Shown: piece by piece, positions 1 to 13,019 of the stretch
Position numbering within the stretch: position 1 is the stretch's first letter
Layout of the letters: every line of letters begins with the position of its first letter
Origin: Morella rubra
Taxonomy: Eukaryota > Streptophyta > Magnoliopsida > Fagales > Myricaceae
Direction: 5' to 3'
NCBI GenBank assembly: GCA_003952965.2
Contig: CM025852.1
Coordinates: forward strand, 8,586,746 to 8,650,745
DNA: 64,000 nt
Translations under genes and position numbers: made by a program
Notes under the pieces: model-generated
What the model was told of the DNA's origin: nothing
The model's database searches: none
Seen by the model: only the letters and a program-made list of their open reading frames with translations

Positions 1-439
1 AATTATATCTACACAACTATCATAAGAAAATACCCAATAATTCCTTAAGCAATACAAATAACTTCGTTATTACAAACTACAATGAAAGTTTATAACATAT
101 TCTTGAACGGTTGGAGCCAATCAATCATCTTCTCCTTTACAAAACAGTTTACAAATCACAACACAAATTCAATAGAAAATAAAAAGCAAATAAAATAACA
201 ATAACAACATAAAAATAATCTAACAAACACATTACATTGTTCTTTGTTGCTTAAAGCCTTAAATTACTATTCTTGCAACCATGCTCACATTCATAATCAT
301 TCTTCAAGAAGAATCGCCAATGGATCATCCTCTAATTCTTCAAAACCATAAAGAAAAAACAATTTAATTTAACTTCATTCGATTGAATTATTGAAACTAA
401 GACAATTGAATTTAACAATTAATATGAATGAGAAAGTTA
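1..439. other. AT-rich flank, no gene seen
   Basis: AT-rich sequence downstream, in transcription sense, of the hAT transposase remnant. It may hold that transposon's 3' part, but I found no terminal inverted repeat. No coding signal is visible. Confidence 0.5.
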
Positions 440-2318
440 CCTGCATGCAAGCCTGTAAGCGTCTCTCAATATCATCCAACTTTGCACTTGGGATGAAAGA
501 TAAGGTGTTTTGGACTTCAACCAATTTTGGGCACATATAAGATAATTCACCGTTCCGGGGAGCTAATGAACTTCGATAAGAATCCAACACAGTACGACGA
601 GCACCAGTACTAAATTTCCTGACTCAGAAGCGATGATAGATGATGGGGAATGGCTTAAATACATCTTAAGGAGCTACTCGAGCCAAAATAGGATACTTTG
701 CTAGAATTGACCTCCACCAAGTCTAGAGATCAAACTCAGCACTCGGAGTCTCCACATCCTCCAAATAGTATCGCTCCAATTTGCTTCTATTTTCCGGTTA
801 GATTTTGAGAACCTTGAATTGACGGTACTTATTCAATGCAAATTTGTTTTGACTCAGCCCTAATGAGGTATAACATGATTGGCTCTCAGCTTCACTCCCA
901 CTTGAGTAATCTGTACATGAGCTAGAAGAACCACCACCAATATGGGTCTTCTTGGCATATTGCCTAAACAAGTGTTCAATGTCTTTCTTCAGGGTTTCAA
1001 CAAACGCTTCTCCTTGCACATTACCCATTTTGTCCTTGAACCAAAAGTCTAGGATATCCAATTTGTAGCGTGGGTCAAGAATTGCAACTATAAACACAAT
1101 CTATTAATCTTCTCTATATCTCCCCAATTTTCTCATACTTAGATCATCATCTTTCTAGCCATAATACTCAACATAAGATCATCACTATTAGCATATTCTG
1201 TCACATGACCAAGAATGTAGATAGATCCTCAAAATAGAAACTTGATGTGGGCAACTTGGTACCAAGCAGTCCTATAAGTTTCATTCATAAAAAGAGTTTT
1301 AAAAACTTGAATGAGCATCAACACCTCATGTGAATGTATGCATGTCCACTAATTCCCTCACTAGACTAGTGTTCTTTTCTTCAACCAAGCAATAACAGTA
1401 TCATTAGATGTGGCATTGTCAACTGTAATGGTAAGATACCTATCGATTCCTCACTCCAACGTACATTCTTCTAATTCCCTCCCAATTGTCTCTCCTTGAT
1501 GATTTTGAACTTTACAGAAGGAGATAATTCTTTTATGCAAGGTCCAACCACAATCAATTAAAATGAGCAGTGACACACATATAGTTCAAATTTTGAATAG
1601 AAGTCCATGTGTCGGTGGTGAAACAAACCTAATATCCTCTTGACAAACAACTCCCTCAACTTGTTCCTTCTACTCAGATACACCCTTAAATAATCCTTTA
1701 TCACGGTATAGCAAGAAGGCATAGGAAACCTAGGCTCAATAACCCTCACAAAGTCTTTAAACCCTTGACCCTCCACTACAAGAAATGGTAATTTATCAAT
1801 AATAGTCATCCTAGCAAGGGCTTGCTAGATCTTCTTCTCATTGTACTTGGCTAATCCTATATTCTTTTTACTGCCATCTGTTGACTTTGATACCTCAAAA
1901 CTTAGGAAAGATTGACCCTTGTCGGCCTTAGTTTTCAACCGGTTGTATTTTCCACATCTTTTTAAGTGATTCAACAAGGATGACGTGCCTTGGGTTTTTG
2001 AGTGGCACTTGAGAGACACACCACAATAATTACACAAGCACAAAGGTTCATTGGGATCTAAAGGAATCCTTTGTGAAGTGATCTCACGCTTTGGATCTAT
2101 TACTTGGGACCTAGGTAGTGGTGGTCGTCCACCAATACGCCTAACCTCAATAGATTGACCCCCAGTATCAGTATTAGTAGGCTCTACATTTGCCTCAAGG
2201 CCCTCAACTTGAATGGGAGGCTAGGAGGCAATATCGAGGGAGAAGTTGGATTAGATCCGCTCCCGATATAGGTATACTGAATGATGATCTCATCAATATC
2301 CAAGTCGATGTCATCCAT
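440..2318 (-). pseudogene. hAT-superfamily transposase (BED zinc finger, RICESLEEPER-like), decayed
   Basis: Read on the minus strand, the order of a plant hAT transposase is recognisable. An acidic N-terminus starting MDDIDLD is followed by a BED-type zinc finger (C-x2-C then H-x5-C, about 1950-2040) and a block on ARMTIIDKLPF and PSCYTVIKDYL (about 1640-1815). Next come TWTSIQNLNYMCVTAHF (about 1560-1600), TVDNATSNDTVIAWLKK (about 1370-1425) and FIVAILDPRYKLDILDFWF (about 1040-1095). The end has LERYYLEDVETPSAEFDL and the C-terminal dimerisation motif LDSYRSSLAP (about 560-590). These blocks lie in different frames with intervening stops, for example directly after the first third, so the gene is dead. 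Family hAT transposases cut and paste DNA using a triad spread across these blocks. I found no terminal repeats or 8-bp duplication, so the element ends are unknown. Start at 2318 is the first ATG of the conserved acidic N-terminus. Confidence 0.85.
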
Positions 2319-2778
2319 CTGATATTGAGTGAATAAAACTCATTTAAGATATAACAACTAACAAGTAACAAACAATTGGAAATCAAAATAGAGATTAGAG
2401 AGATCCCTCATTGAAGAGGATTGGCTTTGTTACACCATAGGTTAGACATGAATGTCAGTGTAATTAGTATCCACTAGGAAGTGATCTCAAAAGGGGTTTC
2501 AAGTGTGAGATATATCAAACAAATTCATAATCAACACTCAAACTCAATGGTGAACCATTTGAACAGCCGAGTAAAATAAGAAACTAAAGTATATCACATG
2601 TTATTTCAAGAATGAAGAATCTGAAATGTAATTAAAAATGACATCAACAAACATTAGGAAAATAGAAACTTATAACCCAAGATAACAAAGAGTACCAGGG
2701 CTTAAACTTAAAAGTGAAGCCTCAAGCCATAATGAGTTTTATTTAAAAACTAAGTTACTATGAAAAATATCACGGGCA

Positions 2779-3093
2779 AAGAAAGAGCTGTTCAACTACA
2801 ACCACTCATCACTTCGGAACATAAATGAGAGGTTGTTTGGGGCTCTCAAAAACCGGTTCCCCATATTGAGGAAAATGCCAAGGTATCCTCCCACAAAATA
2901 GCCATGCGTGGTGACTGCGTGTTGCACACTTCACAACTTTTGCCGAATACATGATGTTGCAGATTTGGTGGTCGGCTCCAGAAGATGTTGGTTTAGGCAT
3001 AACCTAAGTAACTCTGAGATCGCTCCCAGCTCAACGAGAGAGGTGTCAGCACTCTGGGATAGAATAGGCGATGCAATGTGGGACAGTAGATAG
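2779..3093 (+). pseudogene. PIF/Harbinger transposase C-terminal fragment
   Basis: One plus-strand frame reads KELFNYNHSSLRNINERLF, then GALKNRFPILRKMP, then, after one in-frame TAG, VVTACCTLHNFCRIHD, ending at a stop at 3093. This is the end of the DDE_Tnp_4 nuclease domain of Harbinger transposases, including the last catalytic glutamate of the ER-x-FG-x-LK block and the ACC-x-LHNF signature. The first two thirds of the domain and the partner MYB-like ORF are absent, and an in-frame stop lies near 2898-2900. It is a truncated relic and unrelated to the neighbouring hAT remnant on the other strand. Confidence 0.8.
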
Positions 3094-3263
3094 ACTCCAC
3101 ATATAACACCAGAAGCAAATTTATGACATTTATGGTGTTAGAATATTGGACATTTGTTTGTGCATGGTTATTCATTTGTGCAACTCCAATCATAGTTTTT
3201 TGAACTGATTGTCAGGAGAATGGAATTTAGAACTGTCAATGTTATATGGGATGTGCTGAATCT

Positions 3264-3351
3264 GTGACCTTGTTCTCTATTTAAAGAAATTAGATCCGGT
3301 AATGTCTATGACCTTGTCCTTTGTTTAAAGAAATTAGATCCGGTAATGTCT
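3264..3351. repeat. 44-bp direct tandem duplication
   Basis: Two adjacent copies of a 44-bp unit containing aaagaaattagatccggtaa differ at only a few bases. No coding content. The surrounding 3094-4200 holds no recognisable gene. Confidence 0.8.
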
Positions 3352-4210
3352 ATGCTTGCTAGTGTAAGTTTTGTTTGGTCATCGAACATAAGTAGTTAGA
3401 TGGGCCTAAAAAATAAATGGCCTCTTGTGTCCTACGATAATTAAGGAGATAGACATATATATTGATATAAAAGAAAACAATTTATCTAAACGACTGATTG
3501 ATAATGTCCTTAATCCGTCTGATTGTGACAAAACTATATTACTATTTTGGTAATTAATACAACTGACAGAAAAGCAGTTCTAGATGGGATACAAAGGTGG
3601 AGGCCCAGTCCACAATGGAAAATTGACGTAAATGGGAGGGACCAGAGAAACAAATGGGGTCATGGTGGGAAGTTTACACTGCCAACATGTTAGATATGGG
3701 GACCCACAGGTTTGTCGTCTCACGTTTCATCATTAGTTGTGGGAAACACAATTGGCGAGAAGCCTGTGAATAACTATTGTTGTAATTATTAGCACCTCTC
3801 AGAATTCAAAAAATGACATCACAAACCCGGTACAAAGCCCCAGAAGACCCTTCTAAATCTCAATCTAAAGTTCAATCTCAATCTCAAGCTCAAACCCAAT
3901 CCCAAACATAGCCTAAGATTTCTCGAGATGAGAATGTCAAGTCCTGTGCCAATATTAACCTCTAAGCTCTCTTTATATAATAGATTGCTAACTAAGCGAG
4001 GTTACGACATGCATGTTTTCTCAGGTGTTCAGATGACCAAAATACCCTTATTAGATTTAATGCGGAAAATTCAACGGAAAAATAGATAGGTCATAGAACG
4101 ATGTAGAAAGATTTCAAAAGTATGAGCTAAAACAAAAAAAACTCCATTAATCTCTTTTTGCTTAATAATAAAAAACAAGGTAGGTAATTAAAGAAAATGA
4201 ATGAAACTTT

Positions 4211-4672
4211 GGGTTAAATACACTTTGCCCCCTTATCTTTGGGGTACTTACACATTGCACCCTAATGTATTATTTTTGAGAAATTGGACCTATAAAGTTA
4301 TACATTTTTTTGATTTGGACCCTGTACCGTAATTGGGTGTCAATTTAAACAGATTTGGTCAAAACGTGCCTTTCACGTGACTGCCACCTAAGTGAGATTA
4401 CGAATCTGCCATTGGCCTCCTCCTTCTTCGCCCTCTTATCTTTGGGAATATTTACACATTGCCCCTCTATCTTTGGGTATTTACCATTGCCCCTTATCTT
4501 TGGGGGTATTTACACATCTGACTTAGGGTCCGTCTAAATTGACGCCCAATTACGTACAGGGTCCAAATTGAAAAAATGTGTAACTTTATATGGTACAATG
4601 TCTCAAAAATAAGACATCAGGGTGTAATGTGTAAATACTCCCAAAAGATAAAGGGGAAAAGTGTATTTAACC
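4211..4672. mobile_element. Fold-back MULE-type MITE with 9-bp TSD
   Basis: A 462-bp palindromic element. The left arm begins gggttaaatacactttg and the right arm, read on the minus strand, begins ggttaaatacacttttcc. The arms stay similar for roughly 140-150 bp, through a block on gggtccaaat and cccaattacg. The element is flanked by identical 9-bp direct repeats tgaaacttt at 4202-4210 and 4673-4681. A 9-bp duplication with long inverted arms is the signature of Mutator-superfamily fold-back elements. The core has no transposase, so it must be mobilised in trans. Confidence 0.85.
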
Positions 4673-4681
4673 TGAAACTTT

Positions 4682-7600
4682 TTATTGAGAGAAAGCCAAA
4701 AGTTTAAACTATGGACTATTAACAAAATAATGGGCCCACATGGGTCGCACCCAAATCTACAAAATATATATATAAACTCCGAGCCTAAGAGCTACTACAA
4801 AAGTGAAGTATACAACCTGAACCTTTATACAAGTATACACCAAATATCAGTAAGAGAAAAATTTATGATGTAGATATAGTCCCTAGACAGTCTGCAGCTG
4901 AGACTCGAGGGTGAAAGTCTGTTTGATAATGTGAATCCTCATAGTCTCCTAAGGAAGTACATCACAACAAGAACAAACAAATAAAATGGGTGACTCTTAA
5001 GGACTCAGTAAGATCGGGAAGGGGATCATGACATCAATAACAATCAACAGTCATAAATAGAAATATAGGCAAGTGATCACAATAATAATAACATACATAA
5101 ATATATATATATATATTTATCGATGTCATGCAATGGACTATATATGTTATAAGGCCAAATAATATGTCCAAGTAGTTAAAGATAACAAAAGCATGTAATT
5201 GCAATAATTAAATAAATATGTAGAATTTCAGACTAATGGGAATAGGTATGCAATGCAAATATTTAATCTTCTAAAAGTCATTTCCAACATCGCTGCTTTT
5301 AATGAGATATCATGTTCCCACCTCCACCTTACTCTGTATAACCCCCGGAGATAGGGTTGTGCGTCCATATTCCTCAATTACTAGGATAGTCCTATGATAC
5401 CATCCTCACCAGGACACCATTCGGGGCTAAATGCTATTTTCCATGCCTGACGAGCCACTCCGAACTCGGTTAGGGTAGTGGTTGCACATCCTCCAGTATT
5501 CGGTACCGTCACAACTTTCATTTCCATAATCATTTTTCTCCAGTAATATCTCAATAAAAATTTTACAAAAACATTCCCGTTGAGCCATGGTCTACTTTGA
5601 ACAGCCCACACATGTTCAAATCAGCAGCCATGCTCATTGTTATTCATAATATTTCCATTCACAACACATTTTTTTTCAATGCTCATGCTATGAATGAAAT
5701 GAATTATGTTAATCAATGCAGTTTTATTTCAAATAAACACTGCATATAAATTCAAGATCAACAATTTATTCAAATCCATTACATTTTAATTCATCACGTC
5801 ATAAACACTTTAATGAGATTCAGAAAATTTATCAAAGGTAATGGAATCTCCATCATGCACAATAAGCAATTTAATATGTCCGACACTTCCAGAATATTCA
5901 AGCTATATGATTTCTATTTAAGTCGCTCAAAACAAGCTTGCATGAACAATAATGGATATCATAACATATAACATTCCCGTCAGAAATTTACTTGTTTTGT
6001 CCTAACCTTTACAGCACCTTTATAGAGCACATGTTCCAACTTCCTTTAAAATTTGAAAAGCTTGTCAATTGTGTAGATATGTGCTAGCTAACTTATATTT
6101 CCAGCCCAATGAAATTCACTTCTCCCAAGAGAATTCAAAAATTATAAATGAAAATCAGCAAACTTATCAATTACTTGATGAGTACGTAAATAATGGCAAT
6201 TAACATCATCAATGTAAAACCAAGTACAAAGGGAATACATTTGCAGCAAAATTGCTAACTTGTCCTGACATTCAGCTCAAACACCAATTGTTTTCCAATA
6301 GTATTTTCAGCCTCTATATCAACTCTTTTAACTTTACTCATTTTAACATCGTACAATTCAGTTAAGCATTTTAGAGTAAGCAAAATACAAATAATTTATA
6401 AGTTACTCAAAACAGTGAGCATTACATGCTTTCTTTAACAAACTAAACAAGACAACACACATTCAACTCTTTTCTTGCACGGCAATCGTAAAAATTTTGA
6501 GAGCCAAATGCATGCCGCAATTTCACTCGTTTTTTTCTTCATTGAGCAAGGTTTACATTTCTAGAACTGCAATTTTATTTTTCAGCAATCTACTTCTCTA
6601 GAAAAATCATTTTGCCTTCCAAGGCTATTAACACCAAATCTCCTCAAGTTTTTTTTAATATTAAACCACCACTCAAAGATCCATTCTTGCTCTTAAATTG
6701 GTGCTAACTAATGAAAGAAGCAGGAAAACAGGGGAGCAAATCTGCTCCTCCAAAACAGAGAACTCAATTATGTTAAAGGGATATTAAGGCTGTTTTTAGC
6801 GCCTTATGACATATTACTAACAACAATATTAAGGCTAACGACTTCTATTTTTAAATCATGGCAATGGTCTTGACAGAACCCTTCGAAGTGATCCTTAAAA
6901 TTGATTCGAGCGTGGTCAAATGTCAGCACATTAACAAGATACACGTAGTCAAAAAGTGAGTCCTATATGCTCTTTATTTGACCAATTCTCACATGCATTT
7001 GTTAACTTTATAAGCGCCAATCAATTCGACGAACACGTGCATAGCTAACAACCTTTTAAGATACGAGGTTAGGAAAGGAATAATATATTTCTAAACATAG
7101 GTACAAATCTTGATATTTTTAAGTGCAACCCGTGTACAAGTTTAAGTACAACGATAAGGATTTAGGCCATGTAAGGGTCGGATGATACATGCACTATATT
7201 CTTCTTGAAATTCAGAATTTTTTCAGCTTATGAACTAAGCTTTTCACCTTGCATTTACAACCCAGAGCACCCAAATGGAAAACGACATCAACACCGGCCA
7301 TAAGTATACTCATCAAACCATGCATGCACTTGAAACTTTAGGTCTTAGCATCCCTTTTTCTTTCAGACCTTTCATCAAACACCTATGACACATCAATATT
7401 TTTCCTTTGAAATTACCTTTAACCCAAAATCTAACCATGCATGTTTTCTTAAACTCCAAAATTTTCATGTAAGCCAACATGCAAGAAGAACAAATGATTT
7501 GTGCCCTAAAAAAAATTCAACAGTCAAAATCATGCCACATGACTTATTTATATAACACACGTGACACGATTTTGACGATTGGATTTTTTTTAGGGCTCAA

Positions 7601-7800
7601 ATTGATGAAATTTGGTAGCTCTAAAGTTCAATGTGTCAAAAGTGATAGTTGCGACTCATGTTTGAGATTGTTTTGGTAATTTGGAGGTGTTAAGTGATTT
7701 CTCTCCTTATTAATATGATCAATCACAAAATTTTGTCCAACAAACTTCCAATAAAAGAAAATGCTAAGTGCACAGCTCATTGACCTTGAAGAAGCTCACA
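4682..7800. other. Intergenic stretch, no gene recognised
   Basis: No convincing coding sequence on either strand. Contents are AT-rich spacer, an (AT)n microsatellite at about 5097-5117, and a slightly GC-richer block at 5280-5640 that may be an old retroelement fragment but shows no recognisable domain. Confidence 0.5.
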
Positions 7801-7811
7801 ATATCAGCAGT

Positions 7812-8588
7812 CAGTGGCGGAACAGGATTGAGTTTGAAAGGGGGGGGGGGGGCAAACTACCAAGGTGAAATGACAATTTTTTTTTTTTCCTACATAAAGA
7901 AAAGTGTTTTAGAGTTAAAATATAAAAAATTAAGGACTCAAAGCATTAAAAATATTTGAAATATGACGTATCGTACTAGTTGCTAAGACTGAGAGGTGAA
8001 TTAGTTTTTCCATGGGTCTGCATCTTCTCTGAAAACATTTGCAAAATGGCTTCGGTTCTATAGTTCAAAAATTTTTCTCTCTCGATTGTATTACTACCCA
8101 AATACTGATCATTCATCCAGGCATCTCTCCATCTTAATTATGCAACCTCAGTCTTGAATAGTGTTCATCACAGAGAATCATCTCAGCAACAGTTGCCAGT
8201 CGCAACTAGTAAGACCAATGCCAACTCAATAAGGGAGATAAACCAATGGATAATAGAGTATGCTTTTCCTCGTCTCAACCATCTTCATCAGCAAGACCTC
8301 CAATACTTGAAGCTAAAAAAAAGCATCTGTTTTATTTCTCACATCATCAATGTAGGTGTGAAGTTGATTCTCTAAGTATCATACAATCGCTCAGGAGATG
8401 GATCATCGTTTCACAAAAGTGAGTATGGAGTCCTTGTTGCCCTTATTTTCCTCGTTGAACCTCTGGATCTCTATGACCACAAAAAGCTAATCTTGCATCA
8501 AAAGAAATGCAATTAGAACCGTTGTCAAACGAATGGATAAGCATTCTTATATCGTGCCCCCTTGCTGCCCGGCCTGGTTTCGTCACTA
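7812..8588. mobile_element. Possible non-autonomous hAT-like element
   Basis: The left end reads cagtggcggaacagg followed by a run of 12 G. The right end, read on the minus strand, begins tagtgacgaaaccagg and also continues into a G-run region. Imperfect inverted ends of the type cagtggcgga-cc-gg are common at plant hAT-like and related repeats. No matching target-site duplication is visible and there is no transposase, so this remains a candidate. Confidence 0.3.
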
Positions 8589-9020
8589 GTTTAATCCTGA
8601 ATAAGCATCACTAATGTTGCTGGGTTTTTAGACCCACCCTTCAGATCAGAAAATTGACACGTGTCAATGATATTGGAGAAAAACTAACAAAAGCTTCTGA
8701 GGTGGTTTAATTGGGAAAAGAAGAGTCCTAAACAAATATATATTTTGTGAAAATATTTAACTGGCCGCCTTCCTTATCTTCATTATTTACGTAGAGTGCA
8801 TAGATACAGTTGTAGTAATCTTTTTACTTAGACTTATTGTGGCGCAGTTGCTATTGTGTCGATGGGAACAAATAAATATGCTTGGCTGACCTGGTGTATA
8901 TTTTATATTTCCAACCTGGTTAGGATGAAATTGAAAATGTCAATGAAATTGGGCTGCGTGGGGTATGAAGAAGTGGGACTTATTCCGGCCTATTGATTTT
9001 TAATTTCTTAAATGTAAGTC

Positions 9021-10207
9021 TGAATAACAACCCAAGAGGGGGGGTGAATTGGGTTTTTAATAAATTTTAAACTTTTTCAAGATAATTAAAGCAGTATAAT
9101 GGTAAAAGGCATAGAACACAACAAAGGAGAGATATGAGAAAGTCAATAAGAAGAGGATAGAGTTAAAGAGATGACATCGTATTTTTGGTGGTTCGGCCAA
9201 CACTTGCCTACGTCCACCCCAAGGCTATTTACTTCCTTGGGCTTCTTTCACTATTCTTCAAATAGCAAATACACCTTAGCTTCCAGGGTGCTAAGGAACT
9301 TTACAAAGTGTTTTTGAGCTCACGCTTTAACTCTCTTCACAAATCCCAAAACCCAAGGATTTCTTCTACCCACACAAGTAGGACCCAATGTTTAACCAAC
9401 ACTCAAGTGGTTTATACCTCTAACCGCAATAGGGTACAAAGGAAGAATCAATTAATAGCTCATCAACAAGCCGAGAATATTTACATGTGTGAAAGCATAG
9501 GGAAAGAGGAGTGCGAGAGAGAGACGATAGATCTTCAGTAGTAATAGCTGAAGTTTTTGGCATTATGGATAATTACAACTCTCTCTGGCTACGCGCTCGC
9601 GCGTCCTTTCTCGTCTGTGGTTCAAAGGGGCACTTGTTTCTCTTTCTCTAGTAAGAAATTAGGTCAACGAAACTCATGCTCATTGAAAAGTGATTTGAAA
9701 GGTTTCTGACAAATACGCTTCAAATTTTCATTAAACCCATGGCTTGTTGACACAAGGTTAGCATTTGTGTTGACACATCAAAAATTGAATGGAGTTGAGC
9801 TCTCGGGAGTCAGTGCATGTGTCGACACCATAAAGCCAATGTGTCGACACTTTTCTTGGTCTGGAAATAATGTCTCGGGTGTAAGTGCTAATGTGTCGAC
9901 ACTATGAATCAATGTGTCGACACTTATAAATGTTGGAGAGAAAATCAGCAACTTTAATGCGTCCAAACCATTCCAAAACCTTTTTAAACACATACAAAGG
10001 GAAAAATTGATCTTATCAACTTGTGTAATGGTGTTCAAGTCCTCTTATAAATATTTTAGAGAGAGAAAACCAATCCTTTGAAATATATCATTTAGAAAGT
10101 GGATTGCACAAAGAAAAATTTACTAAGACTCTTCAAAGTACTTAGAAACTTTTGTTATCTATCAAAATAAATATGGTTTGTTTTTACAAAACAACCTTGG
10201 GCTAACA
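9021..10207 (-). mobile_element. LTR (3' LTR) of a SIRE/Maximus-like Copia element
   Basis: Read on the minus strand, a polypurine tract (aaaaagggggagatt, 10208-10222) is followed at once by TGTTAGCCC, and the unit ends in GTTATTCA at 9021, giving the canonical TG...CA ends of a 1187-bp LTR. The phrase around cccaagagggggggtgaattggg near the LTR end and the ggggga-rich tail outside it recall SIRE-type Copia elements. Internal-type sequence continues to the right of 10208, with another gggggag block near 10273. No polyprotein and no second LTR are seen, so the element is truncated on its 5' side. Confidence 0.6.
9820..9925. repeat. Cluster of palindromic TGTCGACA repeats inside the LTR
   Basis: Four copies of the palindrome tgtcgaca, each within a longer tgtgtcgacac or atgtgtcgacac context, lie about 20-45 bp apart, with two degenerate tgttgacac copies just upstream (about 9747-9778). 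They lie in the U3-like part of the LTR, where regulatory repeats are expected. A binding-site role is inference. Confidence 0.7.
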
Positions 10208-11425
10208 AATCTCCCCCTTTTTGATAATGACAAAAACTATTTTAAGAGCACAATTTGCTAACAAAATGGAAAGCTCCCCCTGAGAACAAGCAGGAGTTTT
10301 TCATGACATTTTTAGCAAAAAGGACTTTGAGATTTTACAAAAATTTTGCAAGAGTTCCCTTTGTAAAAAGAGGTTTCCCAAATTTTAAAAAAAAAACACT
10401 TCTATATCCTTTCTCCAAACTCTCCAAACTTCCAATATACCAACAAAAAGGCATTGTTTTGGTCAAACTCGGAATCTAAGCTCCATTTATGGCTGTCCAC
10501 TGAAACTTCTGATAGCAGAGAAGCATTCCTCAGCCGAACTGATCTATCAAAACATTCATAGGAATATTTTTGCAACTCCAAAAAATCCTATACCGCAAAC
10601 AGAGCAAATCTTAAAATATGAAGGGTGAACTAGCTTATCTAAAGAAGCAATGTACAATGTTCCCCTTCTTGGTACGGGCTCAATACCAGGTGTTCCCTTT
10701 TTTTAAATAGATAAAGCTGCAAATCCCATGAGTATGAAAAAACAAACCCAACTTTGAACAAACATTTATAAAACATTTGATAGGTTTCTACATATTTCGT
10801 GTTTGTGGTATCAAAATTTTGGCTCCATAAAATAATTACAAAATAATCTCTCTTCTCATCAAATCATCAGTGTTTCTACTATAATATAATATAAAAAATT
10901 CATTTCAAATCATTTTTTTTTTTCACCAACTCTCATAAACCATCTTCACTTTTTCATTAATTCCTATACCCAAAATTTTGACCACCCAAAAATTTTGGCA
11001 CACAAAACTCGAATATGTCTAAACAAACTATTTAATCACAATCAAGCCTATGTAAATACGAAAAGAGGATTTGTATAGCAGTTTCCAAGCATTTTTTAAC
11101 ACATCCCAATAAAAATATTTTACAATCAAACAACATTCTTTAATTTTTTTTCACCAACTTTTTACAAATCCCAATAAAAAGTCATTAACATCATAAAATT
11201 TATGTCATAACTAAACAAGGTTCTAAATGTCTTTTCTCGCCAAACATCACTTAATCTTTGCAAGAGAACATTAGAGTTATCAATCCATACTACATAAATT
11301 ACTAAAGAAGATTTGTACAATCGTTTCAAGCATTCGTTAGTATAATGTAGGAATTTATGACTTTTCAGATAATAACTCATCAAATGTGGAGGACCCAATA
11401 ATCTACGTTACTAATAAGAAAAACG

Positions 11426-11430
<5 letters not shown>
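10208..11430 (-). other. Probable 3' internal remnant of the SIRE-like element, AT-rich, non-coding
   Basis: Adjoins the LTR's polypurine tract and holds short polypurine-like blocks on the minus strand near its LTR end. From about 10740 it becomes very AT-rich, with an inverted motif around caaaattttgg at about 10815 and 10973-11000 that may mark an embedded MITE. No reading frame with recognisable domains. Confidence 0.35.

Positions 11431-11461
<31 letters not shown>
11431..11461. repeat. Poly-T tract of about 31 bases
   Basis: An uninterrupted T run followed by taacaaaaag. It could be the tail of a minus-strand retroposon, but no body or target duplication is clear. Confidence 0.7.
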
Positions 11462-11467
<6 letters not shown>

Positions 11468-12950
11468 AAGAATTTTGCAAAGACCCATATCCTAAGGGAT
11501 TTTTTTTTTGTAAGCCACCCATATCTTAGGTTGAAATTTAAAAGGATGTAACACTTGATTCATCTGCAGTACGGAGGGAGTTCGATTTGTCCACTAGTGT
11601 TTCTTAAAGCAAGAATTAGCCCACCTTTGTTTCACTCTACCAACAGCCCCGTACGAATTTCAAAATCAACAATTCTTTTAAACCACTGGTTGGTCATTTG
11701 TTGCAAAAAGTATTTTGTGAAAAAAAATTAAATAAGGCAACACCCAGAAAAGAGAGGGCAAAATAGAAAGGGGGAGAGATTTAACATTTAAGAAAATGTA
11801 GGCATCTTATGTTTTTGTTAAAATAAGAGGAAACGCAGAGAAAGTGAAGAATACTTTGTATATTCTGAGAAAAATATAAACTGTACAAGGAACCATCCTT
11901 TTATAAGAGAAGAAGGCGGCTATATAAGGTAACATTTACTAATTGATATAGAATCAACTAATTAAGGTTGATTATACAAATCTTCAATCATCCTAATTTG
12001 AGGAGATCTTCCTGATTCAAGAAGATATATTTCCATGATCTTTCTAAAATAAGAAGGTCTATTTCCAATATACTAAAACCTGCCTTCCTCAATTCAAGGA
12101 TGAGAACTGAAGTATGCCAATTTGAATTTGGCAAACCAAATCTCGATGATGTTCTAGGAGGATGGGCTTGGTGGAGAAGATGTCATGAGCTGATAGAAGC
12201 CTCATGATTGTAACGGAGAGTATCTTGTAGTAATGATACGAAGTAAATGACAGTTATCCTAATATGTTTGCGTGCGCCATGGAAACATATGAGTGGGCAA
12301 TTGAAGTGGCACCTCCCTGTTGTCAAGATGATATGAGAACTGCCAGACAAAAAAGTACACCCATATCATTGTAATAACATAGATAGCTACCAGATTTCTA
12401 GAGGTAGTTATCCAGACAATGCATTGATAGTCAACTTTGCCCATACTAAGAGGCGAGACGACAATATTTGCTTCTTTTTTCTTCTCCACGAGATAAAGAG
12501 ATGTGTCGAGCAATGAAAACAGTTTCCAGTGATGGAGCGATTTGTTTCAGTGTAGATAGGTTGCCCATGTTTGCATCAAGAGTAGCATGAAAATCCCAAC
12601 TTTGGAGTGAGCAAAAAAGTATGGGAAACAACGTCCCTTTTACATTTGAAGAATCAGGTAGAATTTAGTTGGGCAATAAGTGGGTATGGAGCGTGGTGGA
12701 ATGCATAAAATTGGCTCAACCAAGGCGACTTTGCAAGGGAATGGTGGCGGACGAGTCATGAGCCAGTAATGGAGGTCTACGGAACAGGATTTTTGATCAG
12801 AGTGTGGTCAGTCTAAAGACTAGTGCACGCTTCATTTGGGGAAAAGCTTGACATTTGTCGCCAAAGGGCTATCAACAGTCTTATTATCGGTCAGTCCATC
12901 ACAAGTCAAGAGCTTAGATGCATGCTTAGCTTGGGAAAGATAATATCTAT
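11462..12950. other. Unassigned stretch, possible LTR fragment at 11760-12130
   Basis: No gene recognised. The part around 11850-12100 (tttgtatattctgagaaaa, read in reverse) resembles the transcribed end of a minus-strand Copia LTR, but no boundaries, primer site or coding domain support a firm call. Short reading frames here have no recognisable motifs. Confidence 0.3.
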
Positions 12951-13019
12951 ATGAGCAGGATGACACCTAAAGACCTAAGAAATAACTTAGAGAACCCAAA
13001 TGTTTCATCTCAAACTGCT

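Noticed and set aside
9021..10207. Interpretation as a solo LTR
   Set aside because: A polypurine tract and internal-type sequence adjoin one side and the two flanking pentamers (aagtc, aatct) differ, so it is better read as the end of a truncated element.
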